This document shows, piece after piece, positions 34,931 through 46,050 of a stretch of 64,000 bases of DNA (its first letter is position 1; every line of letters starts with the position of its first letter). The notes under the pieces are model-generated. The model did no database searches, had not been told where the DNA came from, and saw only the letters and a list, made by a program, of their open reading frames with translations. Both the position numbers and the translations under genes were made by a program. The stretch covers positions 13,385,001 through 13,449,000 of the forward strand of contig CM059585.1 of NCBI GenBank assembly GCA_030407085.1, in the 5' to 3' direction. The stretch is from Trichopria drosophilae (lineage: Eukaryota; Arthropoda; Insecta; Hymenoptera; Diapriidae).

Positions 34931-37299
34931 AGGTTCTGATCATGATCTAGAAAATATAAAATACAAAGTGTTTAATCCGAAATGGAGAATCAAAGTGTAA
35001 TATAATGAAATATCCACTTGTTATTTTACTTTAATTATGTTATTTTACTGGTTTCTCAATCACGTTACACAAATTAAAAATAGAATTTCCTGAAATTCTG
35101 ACAGTTCGTTGAGCGCAAATGTCAAATGCTATGAATGTTGACGCACAATGCCTGTGGAACTCAACGCTAGAGGGGCGGCACCGCGCCACGGCCGAGTCTT
35201 GTTTCTCATAATTGAAGTTGTTTATGAATTGTTATAGATTCCATGGCGCTATGTACTGTTATGAACGTTGCAATTTTAAATCGAGACTTTCAGTCCGACA
35301 TTTCGGACGCCGTATTGATTTTTAAGTTCAGGTTCATAAACAGAGATCATGAAAAACCCCGAAAAACAAATTCAGTTTAATCCCAAAAAAGAAAGATGTG
35401 TGCACCTAAGGATTAACATTTTATCTCAATATTTTATTGCGCTTCAGTGAATTTTCACGTTAAGAATGTGTAGAGCGATGACTTTCGGCACCTGCTAATA
35501 TATTTATAGTAAATAATGAATGATCATGATTCTTCATCACAATTGGTAGAATTTTCAAATATTTTTCTAAAACCAAAACTCTTTCAATGTTATGGAAATA
35601 CCCTAACTTTAAATGCACACCCCACAAATTGTTCTCTATTGCAAATATCTGGGAACAAATAAAAGTCAAATTGATTAAAATCCAATGAACTTAGAAACAC
35701 GTTTCCTGTTAACGATATCACAGCAAGTTAACGGAAAATATGTTTTATAAATATTCGCTATACGTCCCCTTGAAAATAAGCGTAGCAGCGCGTCGCGTAA
35801 TAATGGAGATTGGTTATCGAGGACCTCACCCAGACTCTTGGATAGTTTGTTCATTAGAGGTCCTTTTACGCCGGAGGTGGAGCGTCGAAGCCGAGGAAAG
35901 CGTACTAGGCGTGTATTTTTCTTGATAAGCTTGCGCCAGGAAATGAGACTGTCGATAGAAAAGCACCTTACCCCGACCTAACCACCACTCTTTTATCTCG
36001 CCGCTGCTACGCAGCCACGATTTCTCACAAACGAAGATTTGGATTCTTTTAACGAGAAGAAACGATTTCTTTGTTCGCTGGAAAGAATCGAATTAATGAA
36101 ACCAGCGAATCCAAACAGAACAATTATTCGCGCCATTAATTTACGGCAAAAAGAAACTCTGGTTCAATGAGTACGTCTTTGAGAAAATTAAATAATTCTA
36201 TTAATATTCTTTACTTTCAGACTTTGAATTAGGTAATGGGATTCGTTCACTTGCATAAGTACATGTCAACTTTCACAATTTTAATTCCAAATCTAGAAAC
36301 TACAAGTTGGACCCCCCACTTCCTGCTGATCTATTGCCCTCACTCCCTAGAGGTTCTAACCCTCTCCTTACCCATGTCGTAACAAACATTTCTCCTGTAA
36401 CAAACCATATCGCGCAGTGTGGAGGGAGGTACAAGGTGATCGATGTGCCGCTGTGCGGTTTAGTTCATCGGCCTCACGAATAGGACCGTGAAAAATCAGT
36501 CAGTGTCAGCTCCATGCGAAAACATTTTAAAGAGCAAGTAATACGACTACATGATAATTGCTATCGTGATATTTACGTCAAGTCCGGTTTCCTGGACAAT
36601 TTTAATTCGTCAAAACACTATATGACCCTTCTGAGACAAGGAATATCATTTTCGGTGAAAAATTACTTTTTGGAGGTAATAGCACGTTTCGAACCTGGTT
36701 GTTCACGTGGAGAGCAGCCAGATATTATCAGGATTTTAAAAATGATATTCAATTCGAGAAGGGGTCCGGATGGTAGCGCCATTCCATGATAGCGCCTGTC
36801 GTAAATTTGCGGTATTATATCGATCTTATCAAGTTCAAGAACGGCAGCTTTCGCGGGGCTCCCGTATCAGCGAGCGAACCTCGTTTGACCCGGCACACAC
36901 GCGGCCCATAGATCAAGCTGGAACCCTTAGACCGAACCCCCATACCACGGACTAACCATTAATTTACAACCCATAGAGTAACCCGGGTACGGCCCCACCC
37001 GTACCAGAATCATCCCTTTTGCCGCAACGATGAGCTACGACGAGTCGCGCGGGGATTTACCCTTGCAAGTTTGCGCACTTTTTACATCCGGTCCTCCTTT
37101 CATGCTGCTCCCTAAGTCGCGTCTTTGCTGCATATTTCGAGGGTAGATGCGTACGTGTTTATTTGCATACATCGAGAATTAATTTTACGAGCACAATGAA
37201 GATTTACGCAAATGTTTCGACATGACTTACGAAAACGTACCGCATGTTCTGTCTGCTTTTCGGGTAATAGTTTCTTAATGGGTGCCACTGATTCAAATT
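34931..37299. other. Mixed intronic sequence with GC-richer islands 35740-36060 and 36340-37150
   Basis: The second island has a 91-codon plus frame (36514-36789) and a 61-codon plus frame (36770-36955) with no known motif. GGTACGG/CCGTACC near 36988-37008 can form a small hairpin. 34931-35700 is AT-rich. Confidence 0.4.
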
Positions 37300-37848
37300 T
37301 ATATAGTATTGACTTTCCAAAGCTTTCCCAGATATGTCGTAGGGTTTATGGTGTCTTATATCCCCTTAAATATCGAGGACATATACTTCATCCGTCCATC
37401 AAATTGTTGTTAGTCAATGCCCTCATCATACCTATAATCGATTATTGTTGTCGTGTTTGTAACGATTTCACAATGTACTTAAATTTAAAATTAACGCGAT
37501 CAACACATCACACCATATCGTATTAAAGCAAATTGGCTGACAGTCAGTTCTCGTAGAAATTATTTTTTTGGTTCATTATTATTTTCCATTTTTTCCTGCT
37601 CCCCATCTTACTTATTTAACCGTTTCCCATTAATCTCTACAGATGTAAGTCGCTCAAATCGCATCACATCCACCTCTAAATTTGTCCTTCCCTCTTTTCG
37701 TATTACTGCCCTCGAACGCTGCTTCAGAGTTGGCATTAGACTTTGGGAGTCCTTACCACTTGACATTCGTAACATTACATCTATTGATACCTTCAAATCC
37801 CATATATTTTGTCATCTTTTTTCCTGTTATAATCCTACCACAAACTAA
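37300..37848 (+). pseudogene. Broken LINE reverse-transcriptase C-terminal region
   Basis: The first frame (open from 37212, homology visible from about 37300) reads through RRVYGVLYPLKYRG, NALIIPIIDYCC and MYLNLKL to a stop at 37524-37526. The continuation is in another frame: KANWLTVSSRRNYFFGSLL, later LPSFRITALERCFRVGIRLW and ESLPLDIRNI-type sequence, to a stop at 37846-37848. Both parts match the conserved order of the C-terminal region of insect LINE reverse transcriptases (thumb region, WL.V..RR, the PSFR...RLWNSLP-like motif). The frameshift falls around 37490-37520. Not functional. Confidence 0.8.
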
Positions 37849-38182
37849 AAATCAAATTGATTTATAATTATGAAGTATAAAAGTTATAGCTCTGGTATTT
37901 CATGCTTGTTGTATGACGAATGCCCATTTGTATTTATACTAGGCGTAAACCACACTGGTTCAGTTAAGTTGTATTATACAATTTTTTATTGACTTATATC
38001 GCTATAATTATTATTTTAATGTAACTTGAACTATATAGAGTCAACCGTAATCTATATTTGTTCTGTATTATTTTATTTTATATTAATTTTAAATTGTAAA
38101 CTCTAAATTGTATTTACCTTATTGCCACAAGGGATTGCAATCCCATGGCAAAATAAACATTACTTACTTACTACTTACTACT
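37300..38182 (+). mobile_element. 5'-truncated LINE (non-LTR retrotransposon) 3' end
   Basis: The end of a reverse-transcriptase ORF (37300-37848), a 3' untranslated part of about 290 bases, and a tail of ATTACTTACTTACT-type repeats at 38159-38181. Just before the tail, GGGATTGCAATCCC (38131-38144) forms a perfect palindrome, the kind of 3' stem-loop some LINE reverse transcriptases recognise. 5' truncation is usual for LINE insertions. The clade (jockey, CR1 or I group) cannot be fixed from this piece. Confidence 0.8.
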
Positions 38183-39031
38183 TTCAAAAACAGATTTTCG
38201 TAATGTAATAATCACCGTGTAAACTGTACTCTGTAATTTATAAATGAGAAAAAATGTGTTCCCACACGTTCCATCATAAGTACCTAGTATTTATTGTCTA
38301 GGTTAAGTCTAAAAATGAAGGATACATGAGCCACTAATGCAGGATCAATCATCCAGTTTCGAAATAGTTTTGAAAATCGTGCTCCTTTCATTAATAGACT
38401 GTAAAATATAACAAGAAGCTTCAGAATTTCAAAGTACATTTACTTAACAAAATTGAAACCAGTCACCAATTTTAAAGAAAACCAAAAAGAACAATGATCT
38501 TCAAATAATCTTCATTTTCAAAACGTAACATTGCGTTGGATGTATTCTGAACAAATTTTTCAATTTTCAGCACTTTGCGGACTCACAGTGGATTTTCACT
38601 ATTATTTTCATCTTTCTCTCTTTTTTTAAAGCCTATTATATTTGACTTATCTCTAGAATGCTGGAAATCAAGACACCACTGACGAAGAAAAAGGATTTGG
38701 TTGAGGTAATTAATAATCTGATTGACCGGACCATCCACTTAGCATTTTAGCTTCACGCGATAAATTTGTTGAAATAACAAATAAATGTGGGGATCAGTTC
38801 TTTAGAAACACTAAATAGTTATTATTCAGTTGATGAAATAAGTTGGGTACATCTGGGATAAATAATTTAATCGGAAACTTTTCCATTCGTTTCTTCGTCT
38901 CATTGAAATTATTCAGTACTTTTCTAGATAACTTCGAGAAGGCAAACCATGAATTTACAGCCATTTAGCTTCACTCGAATGGTGGCACTACTACTAAGAC
39001 ACCTGTAGGTGAAAACCTGAAACAAAATAGG
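38183..39031. other. AT-rich intronic sequence, nothing recognised
   Basis: No gene or repeat recognised between the LINE tail and the next DNA transposon. Confidence 0.45.
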
Positions 39032-39288
39032 TAGGGAAGTAGGGGCAAAGTGGGATGGTTTTGGAAAAACTTGTATACAAAAAATATGAGGCATAAGAAT
39101 AGTTAGATGTGGTTTAGAAACCCTTATTTAGGTCCTCAACTAACTTATTCTGAAACGCATTTAAAAATAAAGTGTCTGTTTAATACTCCAAATTTCAATT
39201 TTACAAAAAAAAACTTTTTTTTGAGAAATCCGAAAATCCAGGAGCAAAGTGGGACGGGTTGTTATAATTACTTCTCGAAAAGTTTGTT

Positions 39289-39349
39289 AGAGAGAGAGAA
39301 AGAGAGGGGGAGGGAAAGAGAGGGAGAGAGAGGGAGAGAGAGAGAGATT
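39289..39349. repeat. (GA)n microsatellite inside the MITE
   Basis: Interrupted GAGA/GGGA tract, purines on the plus strand. Confidence 0.85.
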
Positions 39350-39403
39350 GATTAAAAATTTATTTATTAGTGTCCTGGCCACTACGAGCCGTGGAAACAA
39401 CTC

Positions 39404-39460
39404 AAGAGAGAGAGAGAGAGAGAGAGAGAGACGGAGAAAGATAGAGAGAGGGAAAGAGAG
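39404..39460. repeat. (GA)n microsatellite inside the MITE
   Basis: AAGAGAGAGA-type tract following a 54-base unique spacer. A strong donor-like GAG|GTAAGTAAG sits next to it on the minus strand (39472/39471) but without a pyrimidine-tract acceptor. Confidence 0.85.
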
Positions 39461-39882
39461 TTCTTACTTACCTCTGTGAACCTAAATCAAAACGGAATAC
39501 ATCCAACTTTGCCCCCCACCCGCTTTGCCCCAAAATAGAATTTTGTTAACACGTCGTAAAAAATCATCCACAACCCCAAATGAAACAAATAAAAAACGAA
39601 AATAGAGTATAAGAGAAGACTATTAAGTCATGCAATTCAGATTTTAATTACGGTTAATTTGTTGATACTTACTAATCGATTGAAAATATGTCTGAATTTA
39701 CAAATTGACTTCGAATTCCTAGGTCATGTTCGAACGGTTGATAAATAGTGAATGGAAACTGAAATGTGTTTCAAAATTTGTATTACAATAACTCTTTTGT
39801 AAATAAACAATGCAAACAAACATATAGGAAATGTTCTAATACAGCGAAACGCCAAAATCCCACTTTGCCCCTACTTTCCCTA

Positions 39883-42800
39883 ATTGGTATACAAAAAAAC
39901 CGTTTTTAACATTCATTTTTAATGTTAAGGACTTTTGTCAAAGCTGTTAAAAAAATGTCCTCCACATTCAGCAAACACAGTACGAATCTTATTGACTGTA
40001 ATCAACAAATGGTTATTTTGTATAGTGCCAGACGTCGTTTTTTAAATATATTATGGTGACCATTATTTAGACGCTAATTTATTTATCCATGTAAGAAATA
40101 TATCTTAACATTAAAACTAATAAAAGAACCACTATACTACAATAAGTATCAAATTATTATTTCAATCATCTTATGATGAAAAAAGATGGCGATGCCATCT
40201 ATTATGTTTAATGTTTTTCACCTCTGAAGTCAGAAAAATACTCATCTAATTTTAATGAAAACATCTTCAACTGTTACAATGGTGAATGATTTATATTCAG
40301 ATTTTTTTTTTGAAACGGAAGAGAAGTTTCTGATTTCAGAGGTAAAACATTTGTTACTTATGAACTTATAACCATCGCTACAAATTATTGATTGTGATAC
40401 ACACGACTATATTAACATCTAGAAAGTAGAGTCACTACTTAAACAATGCCGACCTTCTTATTACAGATATTAACAAAATATGACTACAACCAGTGGCGTA
40501 GAGAACAAGGAGTATTTTGAAACGATAAATTTATCGAATTAAGTTCTGTCGATTTTATGGAACCATTCTTTATATCACATCCAATACTGGTCACGGACAC
40601 TATGCAAAAACGAAAAACTTAATTGTCAGTAATGATAGATACTCTAACAATAAAATTCTAGAAAAATGTCGCGCACAAAGTCGAAATTCCGAATGAAACA
40701 ATAAATAACGGAATAAAAGGAAATCTGTGAAATATGGAAATTTTGCTACGTTACTACAATACAAAAAACGAGATGGACACTCCACAAAATGCAAGCTGAA
40801 ACAAACAAAATCTAGTCACGTTCTAAAAATTCTCACCATTGGCGTTTACTTCATGGAATGTACAATCGCTCCACTGTAATCCTGACAAAAAAAAATAAGA
40901 AAGAGAACGGACCTTCAGTCTATTTTGTATCAGTATATTATATATTTAAAAAAATAATAATCGGTCAGTAGATTCCTAACAGAGGTAAGAATTTTGTAAT
41001 TCTAAGGAATTTTTAAAAAAATATAACAAGGGAATGTGTTAGATCATGACATTAAAGTAAGCATTTAAAGAACCGTACAGAAAAAAGGCAAAGCGATGAC
41101 GAATGGGAAACAACTTCAAAGAAAAGTAAAATGGGATAAAAAGCGAAAGAAAAAAGAAAATAGGTGTGAAAAAAGTGACAGTAAGATTAAAGAAAAACAA
41201 AGGGAAAATGAAAATGTAAAAGACACATTAGACCTATGTTTTTTATATAACAATTAGTTTATACCAACATATGAACAATGAAAGAGTTTCAAAACTTCTT
41301 CTCAGTGGCCATTTTGTGCCTTCAACTTATAACGAAAAAATCAGATGTCTTACTTTCCCTCCTTTGTTACCCCATTTTTTCATTTTTTTCAATAAAGACC
41401 GATACATACAAATAATTATACAAATCAAAATTAAAAAATTTTTAAACAGTCCAGTACAACTTTAAAAAGAATATAGATTATACAAAATATAAAAAACTGA
41501 AACGTACAAGGCCGTATAATTCTCTAATAGAGTTGGGTAAGCCAATGAACGAAAAAAAAATGAAACAAAAATTGAAATGGCAAATTTTTTGGATTTTCAG
41601 GTCCTAAAAAAAGTTGTATTTTTCAAATTCAAATAAGTTTTTTGAATTCAAATGGTGCCTTACGATATGTTCGATTGTGTAATAGATTGTGCACTCGCGA
41701 CATCCTGCTGGTAATAAATTCACTTTACTCCTACTCGTGGTATTGCCAAGGTCTGCGCTTACGCCAAGGTGAATTACAGAATGTAACGCGCACTTTTTCG
41801 TTGTTAATTACGCAATTATCGTGGCCTGCTTCTCGATCCTTTCAATGGCGCGGAAATTCGCGTAATTGGTCATTATGCGAGAGCTTCGGGAACAATCCGA
41901 TCTAGATTTACTGATGCGGAGTATGTTAATGTTTTTGTGCGAAAATAAAAAAATAAAAGCGTATTCTCAATGGGAAAATTCGCCTCTGTTCTTATTTCGT
42001 ATTATCTTACCTCGTAATTTTATTGGCTTTAGTCCATGTCTTTAACGCTCTTTTAAACGCAAATGATTCGTTTATGTAAAGAGTCTACGATTACTTCTAA
42101 ACGGGGTAATGTAGCTCCCTAATTGGTGTTTCAGAGTAATACTGATTTCTATTGGAGAAAAATCTGAAAATTGTTTACTGATGGGTATTTTTTTTTTATT
42201 TCAATACTTCAATTCCCCAATTTCTTAATATTATTACTTTCAAATATACAATAAAAGAATATAATGCAAATGAGAATGACATCATTTTTCATATCATTGT
42301 CATGTGTGTTGATTAAATAAAGGGAAAAATAGTAATATCTATTTTATGTTTTCTGAAGAAATTGATTTGAAGTTATTAATTTAAGGCTGCCACCGAGGAA
42401 TGTAGAATTTTCAGAGTGGTTTCTGTGTCATTGCAATTACTGACACCTGTTCTTTTAATGAGTCATTATATGATCTGCAACCATAGTTCTTATATTTACA
42501 TCCCCAAAAATGTTCGAGTAACAAGTTTCAAAAAACAATTAAATCGTTTAATTTTTCAATTATTGTGTGCCATTGTGATATGCGCCATTTTCAATTTCTA
42601 ATATCTGATATCAGATTTTCAATCAGCAACTTCAACAAATATATAAATATTGTAAAATCTTTGTTATTGTCACAAAAAAACGGGAAAATTGAAAATGTCC
42701 AACTTTATGGCGGCGCTTGGTATATTTTTTGCAAAATATTTATGTTGCGTTCATTTTCATGATTACTGACATAACTAGGATGCATATTGTCTAGTTAGTC

Positions 42801-44512
42801 TAAAATCTAATTTGCAAAAGATGAACAATAGTATTAAAAATAACCTTTTGAATACTTAAATTACAGTGTATTTTTAAAAGTCTTTGTGAATAGTATTTCG
42901 ACAATGCAAAATGGCGGTCCCAATATCTGGTCGAAAAACTATTGCCAATGTATTTTATGCAAAACTTTGAATACGAAATGTCTATTAACGCTTTTTATTG
43001 AAATTATGTCGTTTCCTCCGACAATTATTGCAAAAATATCCATTAAAAGTAAATATAAAAGAATTATACAATGACTAAGAAATAATGCAATTTAATGACC
43101 GTCATTTCTTATTGATAACGTTTTTTTGTCTGTAAATACTTTTGAAAATATGGCCAAGTAAGCTAATGGAATCAAATCGAGTTATTATATTCACTACTCA
43201 TTAGGCAAACATTCGTCACAATATTCTATTAGAGATTAAGGAAGACGTTATGTAGTAAGTTAAAAGTCCCAATTATGAAACACTGACTTTGAAGTACGGC
43301 AATAAATCCTAGTATTACACCTTAACTGCAACATGTATTATCTGCACAAAAATTCTAAGCACGAAGTCATTATTTAATTCCATTTCAACACAAATTACAT
43401 TGTCCAATTTCTTTTTTGCAGCTACAAATTGATTTTATGAAAGTAATTATTATTTCAAAAATCATAACTGTATAATATTTAATCAAAATATTCAACATGA
43501 GGAGTCGACAATCTCATCATATTCAACGTTTAACATTTTTTAATTGGTATTTACTATTAATAAATAACTCTCTTATAACTCCTGTTTCATAATTAGGACA
43601 TTTACCTTATCTAATTAAATTTAAACAAAATTTATACTATTAAATTATAAATTTTTAAAGAAACAAAACTTTTCAAAAAGGATACTTTTACACTTTAATC
43701 GATAGTATACCGATGTACTATCAAAAAAGAAAATTTACGTTTCTTTGATGGTAAATGTTAAAAGTTCGCGAGAATACCTTACATGTAGAAAGATTTCATT
43801 TTATAAATCTTTCTGTATACATCATAACCCGGGTAAAAATGATTTCTATAGAATTATATAGAAATTATTATAATTCTGTAAAAAGTATATATAATTGTAC
43901 AGAATTCATATACAATTAGATACGATTGTATTTTGATTGAATTTTGTCTCTATAATAAAAAAACCGTCGGTATGAAACAATTTTGAAATAAACCCAATAA
44001 ACAAAAGATGTCTTAAAGAAGTCTAAAAGATGTCCCTTGAATCCGTCCAAGGATACCATGAAAATTCTATTCACCTTTTCTCAATAGTATAATACATTTT
44101 TCTGGCCATATATGCTCCATTATTATAGAACATAAATGCGTTCGTTCGCATTTGAACGACGCAATGTTTACATATTAATATTTACGTTCTTTTTCTACAT
44201 CTAATAAATGTGCCGTCACACCGAGAAACTTTAAATTATTTTAAAAGCGGCAAAGAAAATGTTATTCTCTTATTCTCCTCTTTATGTTGAGAATTATATT
44301 TATATATCTTGAAAATGTCTTGAGCAACAATTTCGAATATCTTTTAGATATATCGAAATTATATTTTAAAAGAAAATTAACTGACAGATTAAAGAACGTA
44401 AACAAATTTGGATAATTGTAGGTAAGTACAAGTTATAAGTAAATAAGTTTATATGAGATTGATATTTATATTACATAATTTTAATAACTTGAAATAAACA
44501 AATAAAAAAAAT
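39883..44512. other. AT-rich intronic sequence with GC-richer patch 41640-41900
   Basis: Contains a small foldback at 40205-40356. The purine-rich run 41080-41225 and the 87-codon frame at 41642-41905 have no recognised function. Local hairpins occur at 43690-43715 (GATAGTATACC/GTACTATC) and 43782-43822 (ATGTAGAAAGATTT/AAATCTTTCTGTATACAT). Nothing else recognised. Confidence 0.45.
40205..40356. repeat. Small foldback
   Basis: AATGTTTTTCACCTCTGAAG plus TCAGAAA (40211-40237) pairs with TTTCTGATTTCAGAGGTA plus AAACATTT (40328-40353), with a few mismatches. Spacer about 90 bases, including a run of T. Confidence 0.55.
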
Positions 44513-44583
44513 TGTCTCGGTGGGGAATCGAAGACTGGTCTATCGCTTAGTGTACAAACACCTCGATCAATGGGCTACACTAT
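44504..44583 (-). repeat. tRNA-like relic, same family as 33661
   Basis: On the minus strand TATAGTGTAG, then GTACACTAAGCGATAGACC, then GTCTTCGATTCC and CCACCGAGAC, followed by a T run (complement of 44511-44504). The 33661 copy reads TATAGCGTAG, GTACTAAGCTGGAGACC, GGGTTCGATTCC, CCACCGGGGC, T run. The shared order shows common origin; the B box here has one change. Confidence 0.65.
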
Positions 44584-44649
44584 AAGTAAACAGAAGAGAA
44601 AAAGCACTAAAAAAATTAAACATTTTCATAAAATAATGTAAACATAGTA

Positions 44650-45258
44650 GGGTAAATGGTACAGTAGTCGGCCACCCTACAGTAGTCGGCCACTTTACGT
44701 GAGCTATTTAGGATTTAAAAAATTTTACAAACCCGTTATTTTCCTTTACGTTTCGGTTTAACTCTTATCAATAAGTATTTTTAAGCACAATTAATAGCAA
44801 AATATTGTTTTTTTAAAGGTTTCTGAACAGTGGCCGACAACTTTCTGCTTCACTTGGCCGACTACTGTCGTTTTCGATACTTTTCAAAAACACAGTTTTC
44901 TAATACGTAAAAAATACTTTTTGGTGAATATTACTCCGGTTTTATTTAAAGACAACCCTCAAGACCAATATTCTTTCGTTCAAAAAAATAAACAATACTC
45001 ATTGCACTTTTAAAATTAATTTTACCAAATACATTATTTCAGATGGCCGACTACTGTCAATTTTGATAATTTTTTAAAATGTAATTTTTTGATACCTAAA
45101 AATTATTTTTTCGTTATTATAAAGTATGCATACTAATATTGGACAACCCCTAAGACAAATTTTCTAATGTTAAATTTTTTCCTATTGTTTATTTGCGCTT
45201 TAAAGTCAAATTCACTGAAATCATAGCATTAACTGGCCGACTACTGTACCATTTACCC
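44650..45258. mobile_element. MITE with perfect 25-base TIRs, TA target duplication, internal 190-base repeats
   Basis: Ends GGGTAAATGGTACAGTAGTC plus GGCCA are identical in inverted orientation; TA flanks both ends (44648-44649; 45259-45260). The word TGGCCGACTACTGT recurs at 44855, 45044 and 45234 with 189-190 base spacing, each preceded by related AT-rich sequence (a shared CAACCCYCAAGAC/CAACCCCTAAGAC piece). Near the left end the TIR word is doubled. 609 bases, no transposase. Confidence 0.88.
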
Positions 45259-45260
45259 TA

Positions 45261-45405
45261 TAATGTTATAATAATTTAATTGTTGGTATTTACGATCTTA
45301 TGGACAAAATAAAAATAAAAACAAACTAATAATGTAAACAGTGGAGCTGCTTATATATAAAATTAGGGATTTAACTAATAATGGATTCTTTGTTCCTCTA
45401 GTGGC
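45261..45405. other. AT-rich spacer between MITE and hairpin
   Basis: Nothing recognised. Confidence 0.4.
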
Positions 45406-45492
45406 AAAATAAATAACTAATGTCTATTGTAAATACACGTTTCGTCCCAGGTGGGAAACGTATATTTACAATAGACATTAGTTATTTATTTT
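45406..45492. repeat. Compact hairpin, about 38-base arms
   Basis: AAAATAAATAACTAATGTCT plus ATTGTAAATACACGTTTC (45406-45443) pairs with the sequence ending at 45492, with one mismatch. The loop is about 11 bases around CCCAGGTGG. Either strand could fold into a pre-miRNA-sized hairpin. Confidence 0.85.
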
Positions 45493-45660
45493 GTATAATA
45501 TTGTAAAAAACTGAAAAATACATAAATGTCACATTCGAAACATAGAGAAGAGGAAATTTGCGCTCATGCGCTGTGTCGATGTATAAAATATATATTCTCG
45601 ACATGCATTCGTGAAAATATTTATTGAGAACAACCTGCGACCATTTTTTATAACCCAGCA

Positions 45661-46050
45661 TTATCGAGATGGACCTATCGAGGTGCGCCTCAAAAACCCA
45701 ACAAATCACAAAACAGGCTCTTTAAAAACCCGACATTCAAAAACCACATATTTCAAAATACAGATATTCAAGACCCAGACATTTAAAAAAGAGGCATTCA
45801 AAAACCACACTACATACAAAAAATGATATCGGGTCGACGTCCTTGAGGTCTCACTGGAAGGTCATTTAAAAATGTTAGACCAAGGGATTAATTTTTTAGG
45901 TCACTCAAATCAGTTTAATCCATGGATTATTTATTAAACACACTTAGAATTCAATCATTAATAAATGTCTGGTTTTTGAATGTCGGGTTTTTTAAGTGTC
46001 TGTTTGGTAATTTATCGGGTTTTTGAGGTGCATCCCCATATCGAGCATTT
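45661..46050. repeat. Foldback of AAAACCCGACATTCAA words
   Basis: Left arm (ATCGAGGTGCGCCTCAAAAA plus CCCAAC; TTTAAAAACCCGACATTCAA plus AAACC) pairs with GGTTTTTGAATGTCGGG and CGGGTTTTTGAGGTGCATC on the right (45968-46032). The left arm continues as a degenerate repeat of about 16 bases (ACATTCAAAAACC, GATATTCAAGACCC, GACATTTAAAAAAG) to 45825. The 71-codon frame at 45611-45826 is a by-product. Confidence 0.7.

Larger units (their letters stand above)
39034..39880. mobile_element. Non-autonomous DNA transposon (MITE-like), TA target duplication
   Basis: Terminal inverted repeats GGGAAGTAGGGGCAAAGT plus GGGAT (left) and GGGAAAGTAGGGGCAAAGT plus GGGAT (right, complement) differ by one inserted base. 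Both ends are flanked by TA (39032-39033; 39881-39882), as in the Tc1/mariner superfamily. The word GCAAAGTGGGA recurs inside (39243, and its complement near 39506-39530). 847 bases, no transposase frame. Two (GA)n tracts lie inside. Confidence 0.8.

Noticed and set aside
36514..36789. 91-codon plus frame as a gene
   Set aside because: No domain, no promoter or splice context; in a GC-richer island where open frames are expected.
39461..39480. Strong GAG|GTAAGTAAG donor on the minus strand as a recursive site
   Set aside because: No pyrimidine tract before the AG; inside a MITE.
45611..45826. 71-codon frame rich in KTxxFK repeats
   Set aside because: Produced by the degenerate AAACCCGACATTCAA repeat.
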